From Bryoerythrophyllum caledonicum (taxonomy: Eukaryota > Streptophyta > Bryopsida > Pottiales > Pottiaceae), in assembly GCA_963971425.1 (NCBI GenBank), contig OZ020521.1:1676501-1740500 (forward strand): 64,000 bases of DNA, read 5' to 3'. Within the stretch, counting starts at the first letter, position 1, and each line of letters opens with the position of its first letter. Made by a program: the position numbers and the translations under genes. The notes below the pieces were generated by a model, which was not told the origin of the DNA, searched no databases, and worked only from the letters and a program-made list of their open reading frames with translations. Shown one piece after another: positions 46,980-59,301 of this stretch.

Positions 46980-47250
46980 TCTCCTTTGTGCGGATGTCTA
47001 TTGGTAAGGACTGAACCAAAAACCATGTGTTAAGGACTTAATAGGATTTAGTTAGATCCCTTGTGCGGATGTCTATGCGGATGTAACTAGGACCTACTCT
47101 AACAGCTCAGATTACCTTGAGAGAAGGACGGAAAGCTAACTAACCCCCCCCTTTGTGCAAATGTCTATTGGAGGGAGGAAGGAAGGACAACGTCCTCTGA
47201 AGGAAAGGAGTAGAGTCTATGGTCCCTTGTGCGGATGTCTATGTGGACCC
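46980..47250 (+). repeat. TTGTGCGGATGTCTAT direct repeats
   Basis: The word TTGTGCGGATGTCTATNGG, with variants, recurs at about 46.985, 47.06, 47.15 and 47.225 kb, downstream of element B's coding parts. It is spaced irregularly by 60-90 bp. Confidence 0.65.
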
Positions 47251-47603
47251 CCTAGAGAAAACTCTTTTAGCCATTTTGTAGTAAAGGAAGGACTACTAAT
47301 TCAGAGGGTAGGTAGGTAAAACTACGTGGCCGCCACGAGAATTACCCAAGTCCTAAAGGCCAAGGGCCTAACCTCCCCCCTAACGGGGGGAATACAATGA
47401 AACCACAACCATCCCAAGTTAGAAGTAGGAGTTGACAGTAAAAGAGGAAGGAAGGAGAGTTGTTACTTGTGTCAAACCCCAAAATCTCTACGAGTCCACG
47501 GAGCAATCGTCCGTGGTGATATACCCCCCCCTTCGGATGCTTATGATCTCCGGATGTCCATAGTGTACATGGGTGTATAGTTGTTCCTCCACAAGGACTA
47601 GGG

Positions 47604-47872
47604 TTTCCGCCATGGGTATCCGCCGTGGATATCTGCCGTGGGTGTCCGCCGTGGGTATCCGCCGTGGATATCTGCCGTGGGTGTCCGCCGTGGGTATCCG
47701 CCTTGGGTTTCCGCCATGGGTTTCCGCCATGGGTTTCCGCCGTGGATATCCGCCGTGGGTATCCGCCGTGGGTTTCCGCCGTGGGTTTCCGCCGTGGGTA
47801 TCCGCCTTGGGTTTCCGCCGTGGGTTTTTGCCGTGGATTTACGCCGTGGGTTTCCGCCGTGGGTGTCCGCCC
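47604..47872 (+). repeat. 13-bp minisatellite
   Basis: About 20 units of GCCGTGGGTATCC and close variants (GCCGTGGATATCT, GCCATGGGTTTCC). Because 13 is not a multiple of 3, all frames stay open with a 39-bp protein period. The open frames here are therefore artefacts of the repeat. Confidence 0.95.
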
Positions 47873-48089
47873 AAGGAGGAAAGCCCTTCCCTTACGGTAA
47901 AGGGGAAGGGTGGTTGTAGATAAGACTATATCGTATGGTCTAACCTTTCTTTTCTTTCTTGTTATGTATCTATTGTGGTATGTTTAGTGTTGTATAGCTT
48001 TAGGATTGTTGTTAGTCATTGTAGTTCTCGGTGAATCTCTGTGGGAACAAATACCTTAGGGTATCTTTGTGTTAAGATGTGAATACTTG

Positions 48090-48808
48090 CTAACACGTGC
48101 TACGACATGTGCCTACAACGTTAAGGTCATCCACATATACTACAATAATAACAAAACTGGTAGTCTCCTTCAAAGTGAAGAGACAAGGTAGAGACTGATC
48201 ATGTTGGAACTCGTGATGAAGCAAGAAGTCACATAAGTGCTTATACCACATCTTACCGGCTTGATTGAGACCATAGAGAGCTTTCTGGAGTTTGAGTCCA
48301 AAATAGAATCCCTGAATATCCTCTGGAGGAGTCTCTGAGAAGAAATCAGGTGGAGGTCTAATGTGTATAGTAGCATCTAGTGGACCATAAATGTAGGCAG
48401 TAACAACATCAAGGAGTTGAATATCTAAAGAGTATTGTACATCCATACGTAACAAATAGCGAAAAGTCTCTGAGTCCATAACAGAGGAGTAGGTGAAGTT
48501 ATAATCCACTCCAGGTCTTTGAGTGAACCTTGGGCTACCAACCAGACTTTATACCAAAGGACATGTCCTTGAGCATTTTGTTTCTTGGTAAAAATGAGTT
48601 TGAAACCAATAGGCTTAGAAGGGAGGTTAGTGACTAAGGGACCAAAGACACCATGCTTCCTAAGGGAAGAATACTTAGCTTTCAAAGATTCTAACCATTG
48701 GGGCCAGTTAAAACTTGCTTTGGCTTCATCTAGTGCCACAGGATTAGAGCCAGAGGTAGTAATCCAAGTGACAAAGGTGAACACAAAGTTAGTTTCAACT
48801 GGGTACAA
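48090..48808 (-). pseudogene. Copia reverse transcriptase, N-terminal and catalytic piece
   Basis: In order: WPQWLESLKAKYSSLRKHGV, KPIGFKLIFTKK, YKVWLVAQGS, RYLLRMDVQYSLDIQLLDVV-like, LQKALYGLNQAGKMWYKHLC and the active-site block IVVYVDDLNVVGT. Stops and frame changes occur. The frame breaks at about 48.11 kb, where element B is inserted. Confidence 0.85.
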
Positions 48809-49122
48809 ATGAAGGATTGATCAGAGTCAGGAGGAGACAAAAGATCACAATGAAGACTGAGAGGGTCGGTCCTGGGCACTTTGGGAGAAGATAGGACTGG
48901 GTCAATGCTATGCTTCTGAGGCTTGATAGTGATTGGTGAAGGACCAATATTAGGAAGTGATTGTTGGTCACTCTAGAGGTGTTACCAAAACCATCAGGCA
49001 ATTTTTCAGCAAGGGACTTGAGCTCTATAAGCTTAGAAACTTTTGAATCAAAAAGGGCAGCTCAAGGATCAGGGTTCAAAGTGAAGATCTCTGGAGCATA
49101 GAACTCCAAACCAGGACTAGAC

Positions 49123-50030
49123 TTAGAGGCTGCTATGGAGGAGAAATTGGGTTTCTTCAAACTGACAATTTTGAAATTGGGCTCTTTGAAGAGTATTGAT
49201 TAAGAGAATGACATAGCGAATGATACTAGGAGAATCAAATCCTACATATATACCTTTTAGACAGTGAATACCAACCTTCTTCCTATGAGGCTCTGCTACA
49301 GGAACCCATACACGACACCCAAAGGTTATCAAATGAACATCATTAGGAACTTGTCCTGATGCTAGCTCTAAAGGAGAATAATCATTGAGTAATGTAGGAC
49401 GTAACCTGAGCAGAGTAGCTGCATGGAGTACTGCATGAATCCAAAAGCTAGTAGGGATTTTGGCATGTATCAAAAAAGGTCGTGTAATAAGCTGAACCTT
49501 CCTGATGAAAGCTTCTGCTAGACCATTTTGAGAATGCTCGTAAGGAACAGAATAAATCCAGGTAATACCCAATGCTACACAATATACCTCAAACTTCTGG
49601 GAATTGAACTCCTTAGCGTTGTCCATTCTCAAAGTTTTCAAAGGACTATCACGATAATGAGTACGGAACTTAATTAGCATGGCTAATAGCTTTGCAAAGA
49701 CCATATTCCTAGTACTCAAGAGTGTGACTTCAAAATGCGTCCGAGAAGCATCAACAAGGACTAAAAAGTACCTGAAGGGTTCTGATGGAGGATTGATAGG
49801 TCCACAGACATCACCTTGCAATCTTTGAAGTCTTGGTGGAAGCTTCGTTGGTAGTTTCCACGGCGATGGCCTCTAGATCAACTTTCCTTGAGAGCAAGCA
49901 GCACAATCACCTACCTTGTTGGCATCACCCAGACAAACTTCATGTCCTGTGAGTATTGGTAGCATGTGCCGAAACATCGTGGTCTAGGGATGGCCAAGCC
50001 TGCCATGCCAGAGTCAAACCTTGGTTGAAG
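49123..50030 (-). pseudogene. Copia integrase with upstream zinc-finger remnant
   Basis: Open for 232 codons from 49821: GDVCGPINPPSEPFRYFLVL (with VDASRTHFEV), RMDNAKEFNSQKFEVYC, YSVPYEHSQNGLAEAFIRKV, FWIHAVLHAATLLRLRPT and the C-terminal FGCRVWVPVAEPHRKKVG. The core Asp and Glu positions are recognisable. Upstream (to about 50.03 kb), CLGDANKVGDCAACSQGKLI resembles the pre-integrase HHCC finger, with a stop inside. Confidence 0.85.
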
Positions 50031-51360
50031 AAATCACAGAGAAAACAAATCCCTTGAGATGTTTACTTGTCAGTGGACTGTCATCAGCGCTACTTAAAAT
50101 CTTCATGTCGTATCTCTTCATGTCATCAATAGTATGTGTCGTATAGCCACTTCACTACTACATATACTCATGATCTATGCAAATCTCATAAGAGCTACCC
50201 TATCAAAAGCATACATAACATGTAACTATCAACAAATCCACACAATACAAGGCAACCATGTAGAATTCCACAATTATAAAGATCACATCCCTTCTTCTTA
50301 CTCTATTCCTATAGAATTAGGTCAGAAAAGTGAAGAAAGAGAAGAAACAACGACTAAGCTTTGTATTACATGGCAAACCGCCAACTTCAACAAGCCTCCA
50401 AGCCACATATCCTTCCAACTCTCCCTTCTACAACCAAATCTGAACTTGACAAGAATGAAGGTGACATGGACGGCTTGGAGTTATAACCACCCCAAACCAG
50501 ATCTATAATAACCCCTTTCACACTTCCAAACTCGCCTAGTGTTAATTCAGCCCTATTAAGTGACTTTAAGTCCTAACTAGGCCTCCCCCTTAGGCTATAC
50601 TAACAATAAACTATACTACCAATCCCTAAAGAGACACTTAATCTTCACCGTTGCCATATGCCATGACAACCAGGGTAGTAATGTCAACACTACATGTCAA
50701 TAAAGTGTTGATTGGTGCAACGAGATACTTTTTATGACACATTTTGAATATACTTGCGAATGAAGATAAATAGTGTTTTTGTATTGTGATTCTAAGAGCA
50801 TCTCTACCATTGTGGAAAATTCTTGGTAGAGCTCTCTCATCCCCCCTCTACCCGGACATTTTCCACCCTCGCGTGGAATTTTTCCGCCTATTCCCGACAA
50901 CTTGCCTTTTCGACAATCATGTCCCCGATAGAATTCTCAGCAAAGTTCACAATTCAAAGTTCCAAGTAGTCATGTTCTTGGAAGCCGAGTTCCCGAGGAC
51001 GTCAGTGTAAGCTCACAAGTACGATGTCAAGGGCCACTCATGTGCATACACGTGACACCACATGAGTGGCCCGCACGTCTACAGATTTTTTGGGCCAAAC
51101 TGGAAATATGGTGTTGAAGATCTCATCTACCACCAGCCCAACGGAGCGGCATGCGGACCTAGCGCCCCCAATGGAAATTCTTTGGTGAAAGCACTATCTA
51201 GGCAAATTTATTGGGGCCCCTTGCTCTGATGAAGATGTTCAAAATACCATACTGCCAACACTAATTTATGTAATCAAAACTATTTTCTATTAGTGAAACT
51301 ATACAAATTAAAAAATATATATGCCATATTTAGCACATATTATCCCACTTAGTAAATCAA
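50031..51360. other. No gene seen
   Basis: It may include the 5' part of the Copia element (gag and LTR), but I recognise neither. The rest is spacer. Confidence 0.4.
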
Positions 51361-51578
51361 CCCCTGAAGGACCGATTGTTTGTTTGGGAGACAATTTCTT
51401 TCATTTTGACTACAAATATTTTAAAAATTTGTATGGTAAAAATTTACAAAATTTTCTACCACATCATCTCATATAAATTTAGAAAAATATCCTACAGTTA
51501 CATTCTTTAAAAGTTCATCTTGGCGATTTTTAATCAATGGAGGAGAGATTTCTCTATAAATGTCTTGGTCTTTTGGGG
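51361..51578 (+). mobile_element. TTAA-type MITE, 218 bp
   Basis: The left end CCCCTGAAGGACCGA follows TCAA. The right end GGTCTTTTGGGG precedes CTAA. Both flanks are one base from TTAA, and the ends are inverted repeats. It is a short internal-deletion form of the family. Confidence 0.7.
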
Positions 51579-51599
51579 CTAAGCATGTTTCACGGCGAA

Positions 51600-52802
51600 C
51601 GACGATAACCGACGAAGCTGGTCAACTGAACCTACTAAGTTCGTGTGCTCTGTGGACGAAAATTTCGTCAACATGCTTTCAAAATCATCACTCCAATCGA
51701 TGAGGATGACCATATATCATTCATCGAAGGCAGGAGTCGAAACAGAGAAGAGGAGAAAAATCGTTTTTGTTTTGATGCATTTTCTTCACAGAACTTAGTA
51801 GTTGTCGCCTTCTCGCCATCGCCGCGCCCCTCCGCACGCTTTTCCTCGCTGCCACTACACCCCGCTGCCGATTCTGCCCTCATCACTTTCTTTCCCACCT
51901 CGCGAAGATTCTAATGCTAGTTCACTCGCCCCCTGAGGTGCAGTATCGCGTCCAGTAGCCGCGGCGCTCTGTTGCAGCAGCTTCCGACTCCGTGTTGTCG
52001 TCTGTGAAGTCTTCCCGGAGTGTTGATGGTGACCGGGGTGTGTCAAGTGGAGTGAAGGCGTTTCATGGAACTGCGGAGTGGAAAACCCTAAGTTGGAGCG
52101 TTAGGTTGCGCGAAAGAGGAGGATGAAGGTTTATGTTACGCTGAATTTGGTTGAGAGCCGCATGACATGGAGCTAGATTCGTGGTCAGGAAGACGGACGG
52201 GCTTGTTGCGAGGGTTTTGATTGTTGTTGGACGAGCTTGAGTGGTGAGAATCGGTGCATTGCGTGTGCAATTTTGACGCATGAGCGGTTCCAGGGTTTTG
52301 CGGCCGCCGTTGAGGTCGTAATTTCTGAGGAGGAGCTTTGTTATGTAACCGCAATCCGGGCAGGTGGTTTGTACTACTGCTGTGGCTGGGAGAGTTTGAG
52401 AAAAAGCTCTTTGATTAGGTTCAGAGCCGCTACTCTTTTTCCTTTACTACAAAGCGTTAATCAATGCCTTTGAAGGTTGATGATTAGGTCTAAGAGGAGG
52501 CAGTTATCCTCGTTTATGAATTCTGCCCCTATCGTCTGCCTCTGTTGCAGCTTTGTGTGCCTCAGTGCTTTACGAGAGAAAACTACGTCGGTAGAAGGGG
52601 TTTTTAGGGTTGAGTTGAAAAACGGGAGTTGCGAGGTTTTGTAGGGATGGAGTCTTGGAGAGAGAAGATGAGGTTTGAAGCCATGTGGTGCTGTGAGAAT
52701 GTTGTGCAGCTGCATCATCCGCCGGGTCATTCTAGTCGTCGTTGCTGGTCTCCTTAATAAGTCCCTGGGAGCAGAAGAGGAGCGAGCAGAAGCCTCTTGA
52801 TT
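51600..52802 (+). other. Leader/promoter region of the AFC kinase gene
   Basis: GC-richer DNA between the MITE and the kinase start, with no conserved protein. A leader intron is likely, but borders cannot be fixed. Confidence 0.35.
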
Positions 52803-55800
52803 ATGGACCGCTCTATGTATGAGCGACCTGAGAAGCGCGCCCGTTTGATGATACTTGACGACAACGATTCAAGAGTTGGCTTCTACGATGCAGTGAGTCC
52901 TTGTCTCCTTGTCATTGTGAACGACGAAGAATTTCACCAATGATACTGTGATGCTTAGTTTTTCCATTTTCACTGTTGATGAATTATGTAGGCTCAGGAG
53001 GTTGTCATGGCTTAAACGTAATTGGTTAAATACCTATGTCATAATAAAATGGATCTTACTTCCTTCGACTCGAATTCCATATACGTGTGGCAAAGGAATT
53101 CCAATCCTGAAAAATCGAACAATAAGATATTAATGGTTTGTGATTGTTGTGTGTGGATGTAGGGGCAGCAGATAGCGGTTAATAGTGGGCAGTACGGGCA
53201 GCCGGGGCTGGGAAGAGGAGTGCCTTCTGGCGCAACAGGGAACAGTCCAGAATTCTTCAATGGATATGCCAGGGTAGCCTCCCCAGCATGGCGGGACGAT
53301 GATAAAGATGGGCATTACATGTTTGAGCTGGGAGAGAATTTATCACCACGCTGTAATCACACCTTTAACCCTGGTCATCATACTGTCCGTTCGCACGATT
53401 TAGCCTTCATAACTCTCCGCTTGCTCCTGCCTTATGTTGCTATTGGAGGCGCAGATTATTGCCAAGGCATTAGACGCCTTTGCCAGGACTAAAAGGCTGG
53501 CTTCAGAGGTTTTAATCCCTGATCACGTGGTGTCGTGGTGTCTGTTTGGTTGGTTTTGTGAATACCGCAGACAAAATCATCAGCAAGATGGGTGAAGGTT
53601 TGTTCTACACTCATTTCTATGTTCTGGTCATGTTTCCATTATGAAATAAGTACCTAGCCGACTGTGTCGAAGCTTGGATGAGTTATCTGGACATTTCTGT
53701 TAGAGTTTTGTAGGATTGTTTGTAACGGAACTTTCGGGGTTGTGCAGGAACATTTGGTAGGGTGTTGGAGTGCTGGGATAGAGAAGTTCAGGAGTATGTA
53801 GCCATCAAGGTCATTCGCAATGTTCAGAAATACCGAGATGCTGCGATGATTGAGATCGATGTGCTGCGCACGCTTGCCAAGAACGACAAGACCGGCATTC
53901 GGTTTGAACCTCGCACTTGCTTTGTCTAGTTGACTGGTGTTAGTCATTTGGTATATATACCTGTCCTCTAGGTTGCCTTATTTTGGTTGTAAATGTAAGC
54001 TGATGATTATCTAATGACTAGCTATTTCCAGGAGCCACGCAGTCAGGTGGATGTGGTGCTCGTTTCTTTTGTATAAAGTCTATTTGTTTTTTTGGGCATT
54101 TTGTATCTCTGACAAAAGCCTGGTTGTGAACAGAAGGTGTGTGCAACTCAAGACTTGGTTTGACTATCGAAACCATGTCTGCATCGTAAGTTCTTTTTCT
54201 CATTTTAAAACATGTCTTATGTTTTAGAGTAGAGAAATGTAGTGTGATAATGTGTTGGTATACACTCTTATCGAGCATTAGAGGACGAGGGTTGTGCCAG
54301 TAGGGGTTGGTTCCTCTTACTGACGTGTATTGCGTGGATTCAGTCGTGTTCTGTTTCTTTCTTGGACTCTTACGCTTCAGTAAAAGGTCTGATATTGCGG
54401 GTTATGAAGTTCACGAAGAATGATGCTTGGTTTAGAATATTGTTTCTTCTCTTCAAGTTTTGTGACAGGGAATACTTTTGCTGCACTTAAAGTTTACATG
54501 TTACTTTTTATTGACAGTCCTTGTTGGTGGACCCTAGATTTCAACGTCGGTGGTGATGTTATGTCGTTTGATTTTTTGGCTGAAGTCGTGCTCATGCATT
54601 TGTTGAAACTGGGTAATTATGCAGGTGTGCGAAAGGTTAGGTCCAAGCCTGTACGATTTTCTTCGAAAGAACAATTATCGACCATTTTCGGCTGATCTTG
54701 TTCGTGATTTTGGTCGCCAACTTCTGGAGTCTGTAGCTTGTGAGTCATTTTTGTGTGTGTTCCTTGATGAGAGCTGTTGCTTTGTGTTGAAGATATTTTA
54801 TTTTTGCAAACTGCTTTGTGTCATCTTTGGTTTGCTTTCATTTTATTATATGTGAGTGGCGAGAATGCATCCTTGTCTGTAACGACCTACAGCTCTGTGC
54901 GAGAGTTATTCAAGTTTGTGAGGTGTTCATCTATGATGGTCTTGATGTGGTTGCTACATCATTGGGTGAATCAGCTTGTGGATGGAAGTCTAGAAGCTTG
55001 CGTTTCACCTCGACATACTAGGCTGTTAGACACTTTTTGATAGATGTTGAGGGATTTTTGCATCTACTGTTCCCTTATGTTGTGGCACAGTAACTGATTT
55101 CGTTCTTGGTTGCAGATATGCATGAGCTTACCCTTATTCACACCGATCTAAAGCCCGAGAATATCCTATTGGTCTCCTCTGACTACATAAAAGTGCCAGA
55201 TTACAAGGTTTGGAAATCGTTTATTGATTTACCCAGAAAATTTCATAATCTATCATTTTCTGATACTGTTATGTGTTGAAAATTGCCAACACTACAGATA
55301 CCGTTATTGCTTACTTCGATATTTTTTTTGTCCTTTTTTCAAATTTGGACCGCATAATAGTCAGCTTTCTTGCAAATATTTGGGAGCCCTTTGTCTTTGC
55401 AGTGATGTGTTTGCTGTCGGGCTTTTAGATTATGAGGGTCATTCCTTTAGCTGATATTCCTTTTTATGGACTGATTTGTTTGTTTCTTGAGGTTGGGACC
55501 ATTTGGAGAGACGATGATTTTGCTTAGTTGATGTTGGTCATTCGGCGATATTGGTGTTGTCTGCAGGCTTCAAATACCGGAAAGCACTTTAAGCGGGTAC
55601 CTAAATCAAGTGATATTAAATTGATCGACTTTGGTAGCGCTACTTTTGACAACCACTACCATTGTTCAGTTGTCTCTACTCGCCATTATCGTGCCCCCGA
55701 AGTTATTTTAGGTGACATTCACACCATTTTTCATGTTTTTGGGCCCATTCTTGTGGTTATATCCGCATCAATCGTTTCATTTGCATGCTTCTTTTATATA

Positions 55801-56728
55801 TCTGGAATAAGGGTACCATGATAGTGAGTACTCATAAGAAGTTCTCTTGTCTCAGGTCTTGGTTGGACATATCCTTGCGATATTTGGAGTGTGGGCTGCA
55901 TACTCGTAGAACTGTGTTCGGTATGTGACATGGACATCCCGATAGATCTTCCAGCAATTTCTTCCACCTTTGCTTTTCAAATTTTTCTCCTCTGGTTCTG
56001 CTACTCAACAGCTTTAGTTTCGCCAATATGAACACTCTCATGTCATTTCATCCTTTTTTCCTTGTATGAAACTCAGATAGTTTTTTCGTGATTATGTTCG
56101 TTGGCTATGGCAGGGTGATGCGGTGTTCCAAACTCATGAAAACCTGGAGCACTTGGCAATGATGGAGCGAGTTCTAGGTCCCATTCCTGCTCATATGATA
56201 AAGAGGGCAGAGTATGTATCGTGATCCTATTATTTGTTGGGTGTTTTTTATTATAATTTTTGGAAATGCTGGGGATCGACATCACTAAATTTTCTCATTG
56301 TTACGGTCATCAGTTGGCCTCTTGAAGGATTTTCTTTCTAACTACTCTCACATATGATTATCAGCCGACGGCTGGAAAAGTACTTCAAAAATGGAAGAGA
56401 ATTGAACTGGCCGGATGGGGCAATTTCAAGGGAGAGCGTCCGAGCCGTGCGAAGATTACCTCGACTACGGGTATGACTGCTTTCTGGATTTTCTCCTGTT
56501 CTTTCATTATCCAAGTATGCTATGTTTCTATGTTCTATGTGCTACAAACTTGACAAAGTTTGTTTCTCGGTTTTGTGGCAGAATCTGATCATGCACCATG
56601 TTGACCACTCGGGGGGTCTCCTGATTGATCTGCTGCAAGGCCTGCTGAAGTTCGAACCGTCAGAACGGCTCACAGCTAAGGAGGCCCTCAAGCATCCCTT
56701 CTTCAAGGAGTCCAACCGGCGTTTGTAA
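52803..56728 (+). CDS. LAMMER-type protein kinase (AFC/CLK family)
   Basis: A dual-specificity kinase that phosphorylates SR splicing factors in the nucleus. Exons: 52803-52892 ([20 protein letters not shown]), 53163-53352, 53571-53597, 53748-53901, 54134-54185, 54625-54739, 55116-55207, 55567-55711, 55856-55920, 56114-56211, 56365-56470 and 56582-56728, all GT-AG and in phase. Motifs: glycine loop [10 protein letters not shown], lysine in [10 protein letters not shown], catalytic loop [13 protein letters not shown] (the HTDLKPEN form typical of LAMMER kinases), [37 protein letters not shown], the signature [14 protein letters not shown] and C-terminal [18 protein letters not shown]. About 430 residues with a short N-terminal extension. 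The gene looks intact. Confidence 0.96.
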
Positions 56729-58740
56729 GATATCTGATATATTTTTTGTTTCTACAGACCATGGGAAACGATTACAATAAGACACATTTGAAGAACCTTG
56801 TAAGAAAGATCCTATTTCCACTGAAGGCCGCAGATGAGTCATGCTGGCAACGCAGTGCGCCAGGACGTTCTTTCCATCCAAGATGAATTGGATCTGCTCC
56901 ACAAAGCGCCTACCTTCCTGAGATGCGGTCCACTTGTGGACACCATTCTTTCCACCAGTTACCTGCCAGGTGCGAGTGTACTTGTATTGTAGGACTTCTC
57001 TTGAGAGAGTCTGGCAGTAGCCGCTGACTTCGGGAGCAGTGAGGCTTTTCTCTAGGGAAGCGCAAGCTTGTTGTAAAATGTTTCCTACAGTTATGATCTA
57101 GAATTCTGATTTCTGCTGATATCTGTCCTGGAAGACACTTTTTGTCTGAATGCTGTTTGTGAGTTTTTCCACGTCTACTTGCCATGTTCCGCATCCAGTT
57201 CAGTTTCTTGTGTACATAATTTGTCTGACCCTGCAGCCGGCCGTCATTCCTAACACGGACGTAGATCCTCCGGTGACAACGGTTCCGTGTCGTAGAGATC
57301 AGGGCTGCTCGTGATTTCTCGATGTCGATGAAACAATTCGAGAGATCCGAATCTGGAACTGGTTCGTGTGCAGACTGGTAGGGTTGTTGCCGATCAGGAC
57401 TGAGGTACTTCTGCCGCCGGTATACTGTCTCAATGGCATCGGAGAATCTCTGGGCGCATGCGGAATCTTGAGACTGTCTCTTAGTGCCGAGTCTTTCCGG
57501 AGCTGCAAGTCGCTGAGTTCCTCCTCGGCATTCTCTATGGCGTACAGGAGAAGCTGCTATGTCTCCACTGTTGAATTGCTTAATCTCCTGATGACTGACA
57601 ACCGTAGTTCAGGTTTCGTTGACGTCAGGGTCTGAGAGGCAGTGTGTCACTTCAACTTGGGGAATCTGCAGTTCAGCGTGTCTTCGTGAAAACAAGGTGG
57701 AGGTTTTTTTGAGGCTCTCCGGAGGTGTTGCATGGGAGCCGGTGGCGTCCAAGGCACTCCTTTTCTGGCAACCGCTTTCGTAGAAAATCTGCAAAACTAG
57801 AGTGAACTATGGTCGAGTTTGCAGAAGGTTCTGAGTGAGTTTTGGACCTGCCTGGACTTGGAAGTGTGAGTGAGCCGGGAGGATAAGCAGGTCTTCCAGC
57901 TGCAGAACGTGGTCTGCCACAGCTTTGGAACCCTCTCCGAGACTGAAGGAAACGTCTACCCCTACTCTCCAGTGCTTTCTACTAGGCCCCTCTAGGATCA
58001 CGTTGCTGCTGAGCAGATTGCCGTGTGTTCTCACAAGCGACGATGGCAAGGTAGTCATGATGGTCTTCATGGGCATCTCGGTGATCTTCTTCAGAAACGA
58101 AGGACTCCGGCACGCATCTGCCCCAAGCCAGGTAATGTCCTTCTCACATCACCTGTACACTCCTTTGACATACCCCCTCCATTGCCAATAATTAGTCACA
58201 GGCGTCAAATTCCATGATACCAAGCTCCACATTGTAGTCTAACTCTTGTGTAATTGGACAGAATTTTCGTCGTACTCTGACCTGATATGATTGCCAGATA
58301 TTCCCCTGAAAACACCAAATCCGCTGTAGGATAAAACCATAAAGAAAAGCACAACAAAACCACCCACGTCTACCGCCCCGTCCACTTCCAATGCATGGAA
58401 GCACGTGAAAACACCTCCGGAGTCAAACCATCTGATCATGAACATGTACAGCGAAACTCACGGACCACAGCAAGCAATCAGGTACAGAGCACAGGCAGGC
58501 TCACAATCAACCCAGAGCTCCATGTTTGGCTGTGCAGAGGAGCCGAGAAGATAAGGAGGTGGTTGGAGCTCCCAAAGAGGAGAAGAGTGGGAAATACCAG
58601 GCAGATAGAAGGGCGATACCACGTCGATACGTACACGATACCTGCGCGATACCGTGGGCATATCCGGGGTCGAGACCTGGGTGATACTGTTGTATACTGG
58701 GGCGATTCAGGGCCTCAACCGGGGGCGAAGAGAAGGAGGA
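56729..58740. other. Intergenic, no gene seen
   Basis: Kinase 3' flank and spacer. Several open frames of 60-90 codons on both strands show no domain or exon structure. CGATACC-type words recur around 58.61-58.69 kb. Confidence 0.45.
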
Positions 58741-59224
58741 GGAAGCTTTGGAGGAGATGGTGACTATGGCGAAGACTATGTCATCTGTTTCGCCATCGCC
58801 ATCGCCGGAAGCGCCTCAGCCGCGAGGGTGGAACGATTTGATCCTCGTCGGAGCGTGTTTCACGTCTTATCTGTCGACCCTTGTGTGGTAGTGTTTTTTT
58901 CCCATCGCAAACGCTTGAGAGCGGGGGTCGGCGAGGGTTTGCAGAAGGGGGAGGAATCCTGGAGCGTGGTTGCGGACGAGGAGATGCGAGTGCACGGGGT
59001 GTAGCGAGGGAAGGGAATGCCGGAGTGGATTCTGTGCGGGGAGTTGCGGATGCGGAGAGGAGCGTTGGAGCGAGGGTTAGGGCAATTTAGGGTTAGGATG
59101 GCCTGAGGAGAAGGTTATGGTGGAGGTTTGAGAGGAGAAGGGGGAATTGTGCGTGTGTGTTGTCTAGGGTTTACAGCAGGGAAAATTGGTCAAGCTGGCG
59201 TACCAGGCGCGGCCGACGGTGCTG
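58741..59224 (+). other. Leader region of the trihelix gene
   Basis: A G/A-rich stretch with frequent GGAGG and GAGGGTTAGG words, directly upstream of the trihelix start. A possible acceptor (TTTACAG at about 59.175 kb) would fit a spliced leader. Confidence 0.35.
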
Positions 59225-59258
59225 ATGGGGGAGAATCTGGGCGTGCTGCCCATGTCCC

Positions 59259-59301
<43 letters not shown>

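Larger units (their letters stand above)
41669..48107 (+). mobile_element. Element B: unclassified element with two-part protein
   Basis: The termini are TGTCGTACCACAG (left) and CACGTGCTACGACA (right), i.e. inverted TGTCGTA ends with TG...CA borders. They are flanked by GGTGC and TGTGC, a 5-bp target duplication with one mismatch. Length is 6.44 kb, of which 1.37 kb is a CACTA-like insertion. It carries minisatellites upstream (41.9-44.0 kb) and downstream (46.9-47.9 kb) of two coding parts (44.23-46.22 kb). TG...CA ends and 5-bp duplications fit an LTR retroelement or its integrase-mobilised derivative, yet I see no long direct repeats and no polymerase. Classification stays open. Confidence 0.6.
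36793..50030 (-). mobile_element. Ty1/Copia retrotransposon, decayed and split by nested insertions
   Basis: Read on the minus strand, the order is pre-integrase/zinc-finger remnant, integrase, reverse transcriptase and RNase H, which is the Copia order. The reverse transcriptase is interrupted right after VYVDDLNVVGT (about 48.11 kb) and resumes at about 37.74 kb. The roughly 10.3 kb between is elements A and B. A short Copia remnant (minus strand GGCACC then CCCATGCACTTG, about 41.65-41.67 kb) remains between A and B. Stops and frame changes show it is dead. I could not recognise the LTRs, so the outer borders are those of the coding remnants. Confidence 0.85.

Noticed and set aside
47488..47923. 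Four open frames of 80-116 codons around 47.6-47.9 kb
   Set aside because: They are translations of a 13-bp minisatellite in different frames and are not genes.
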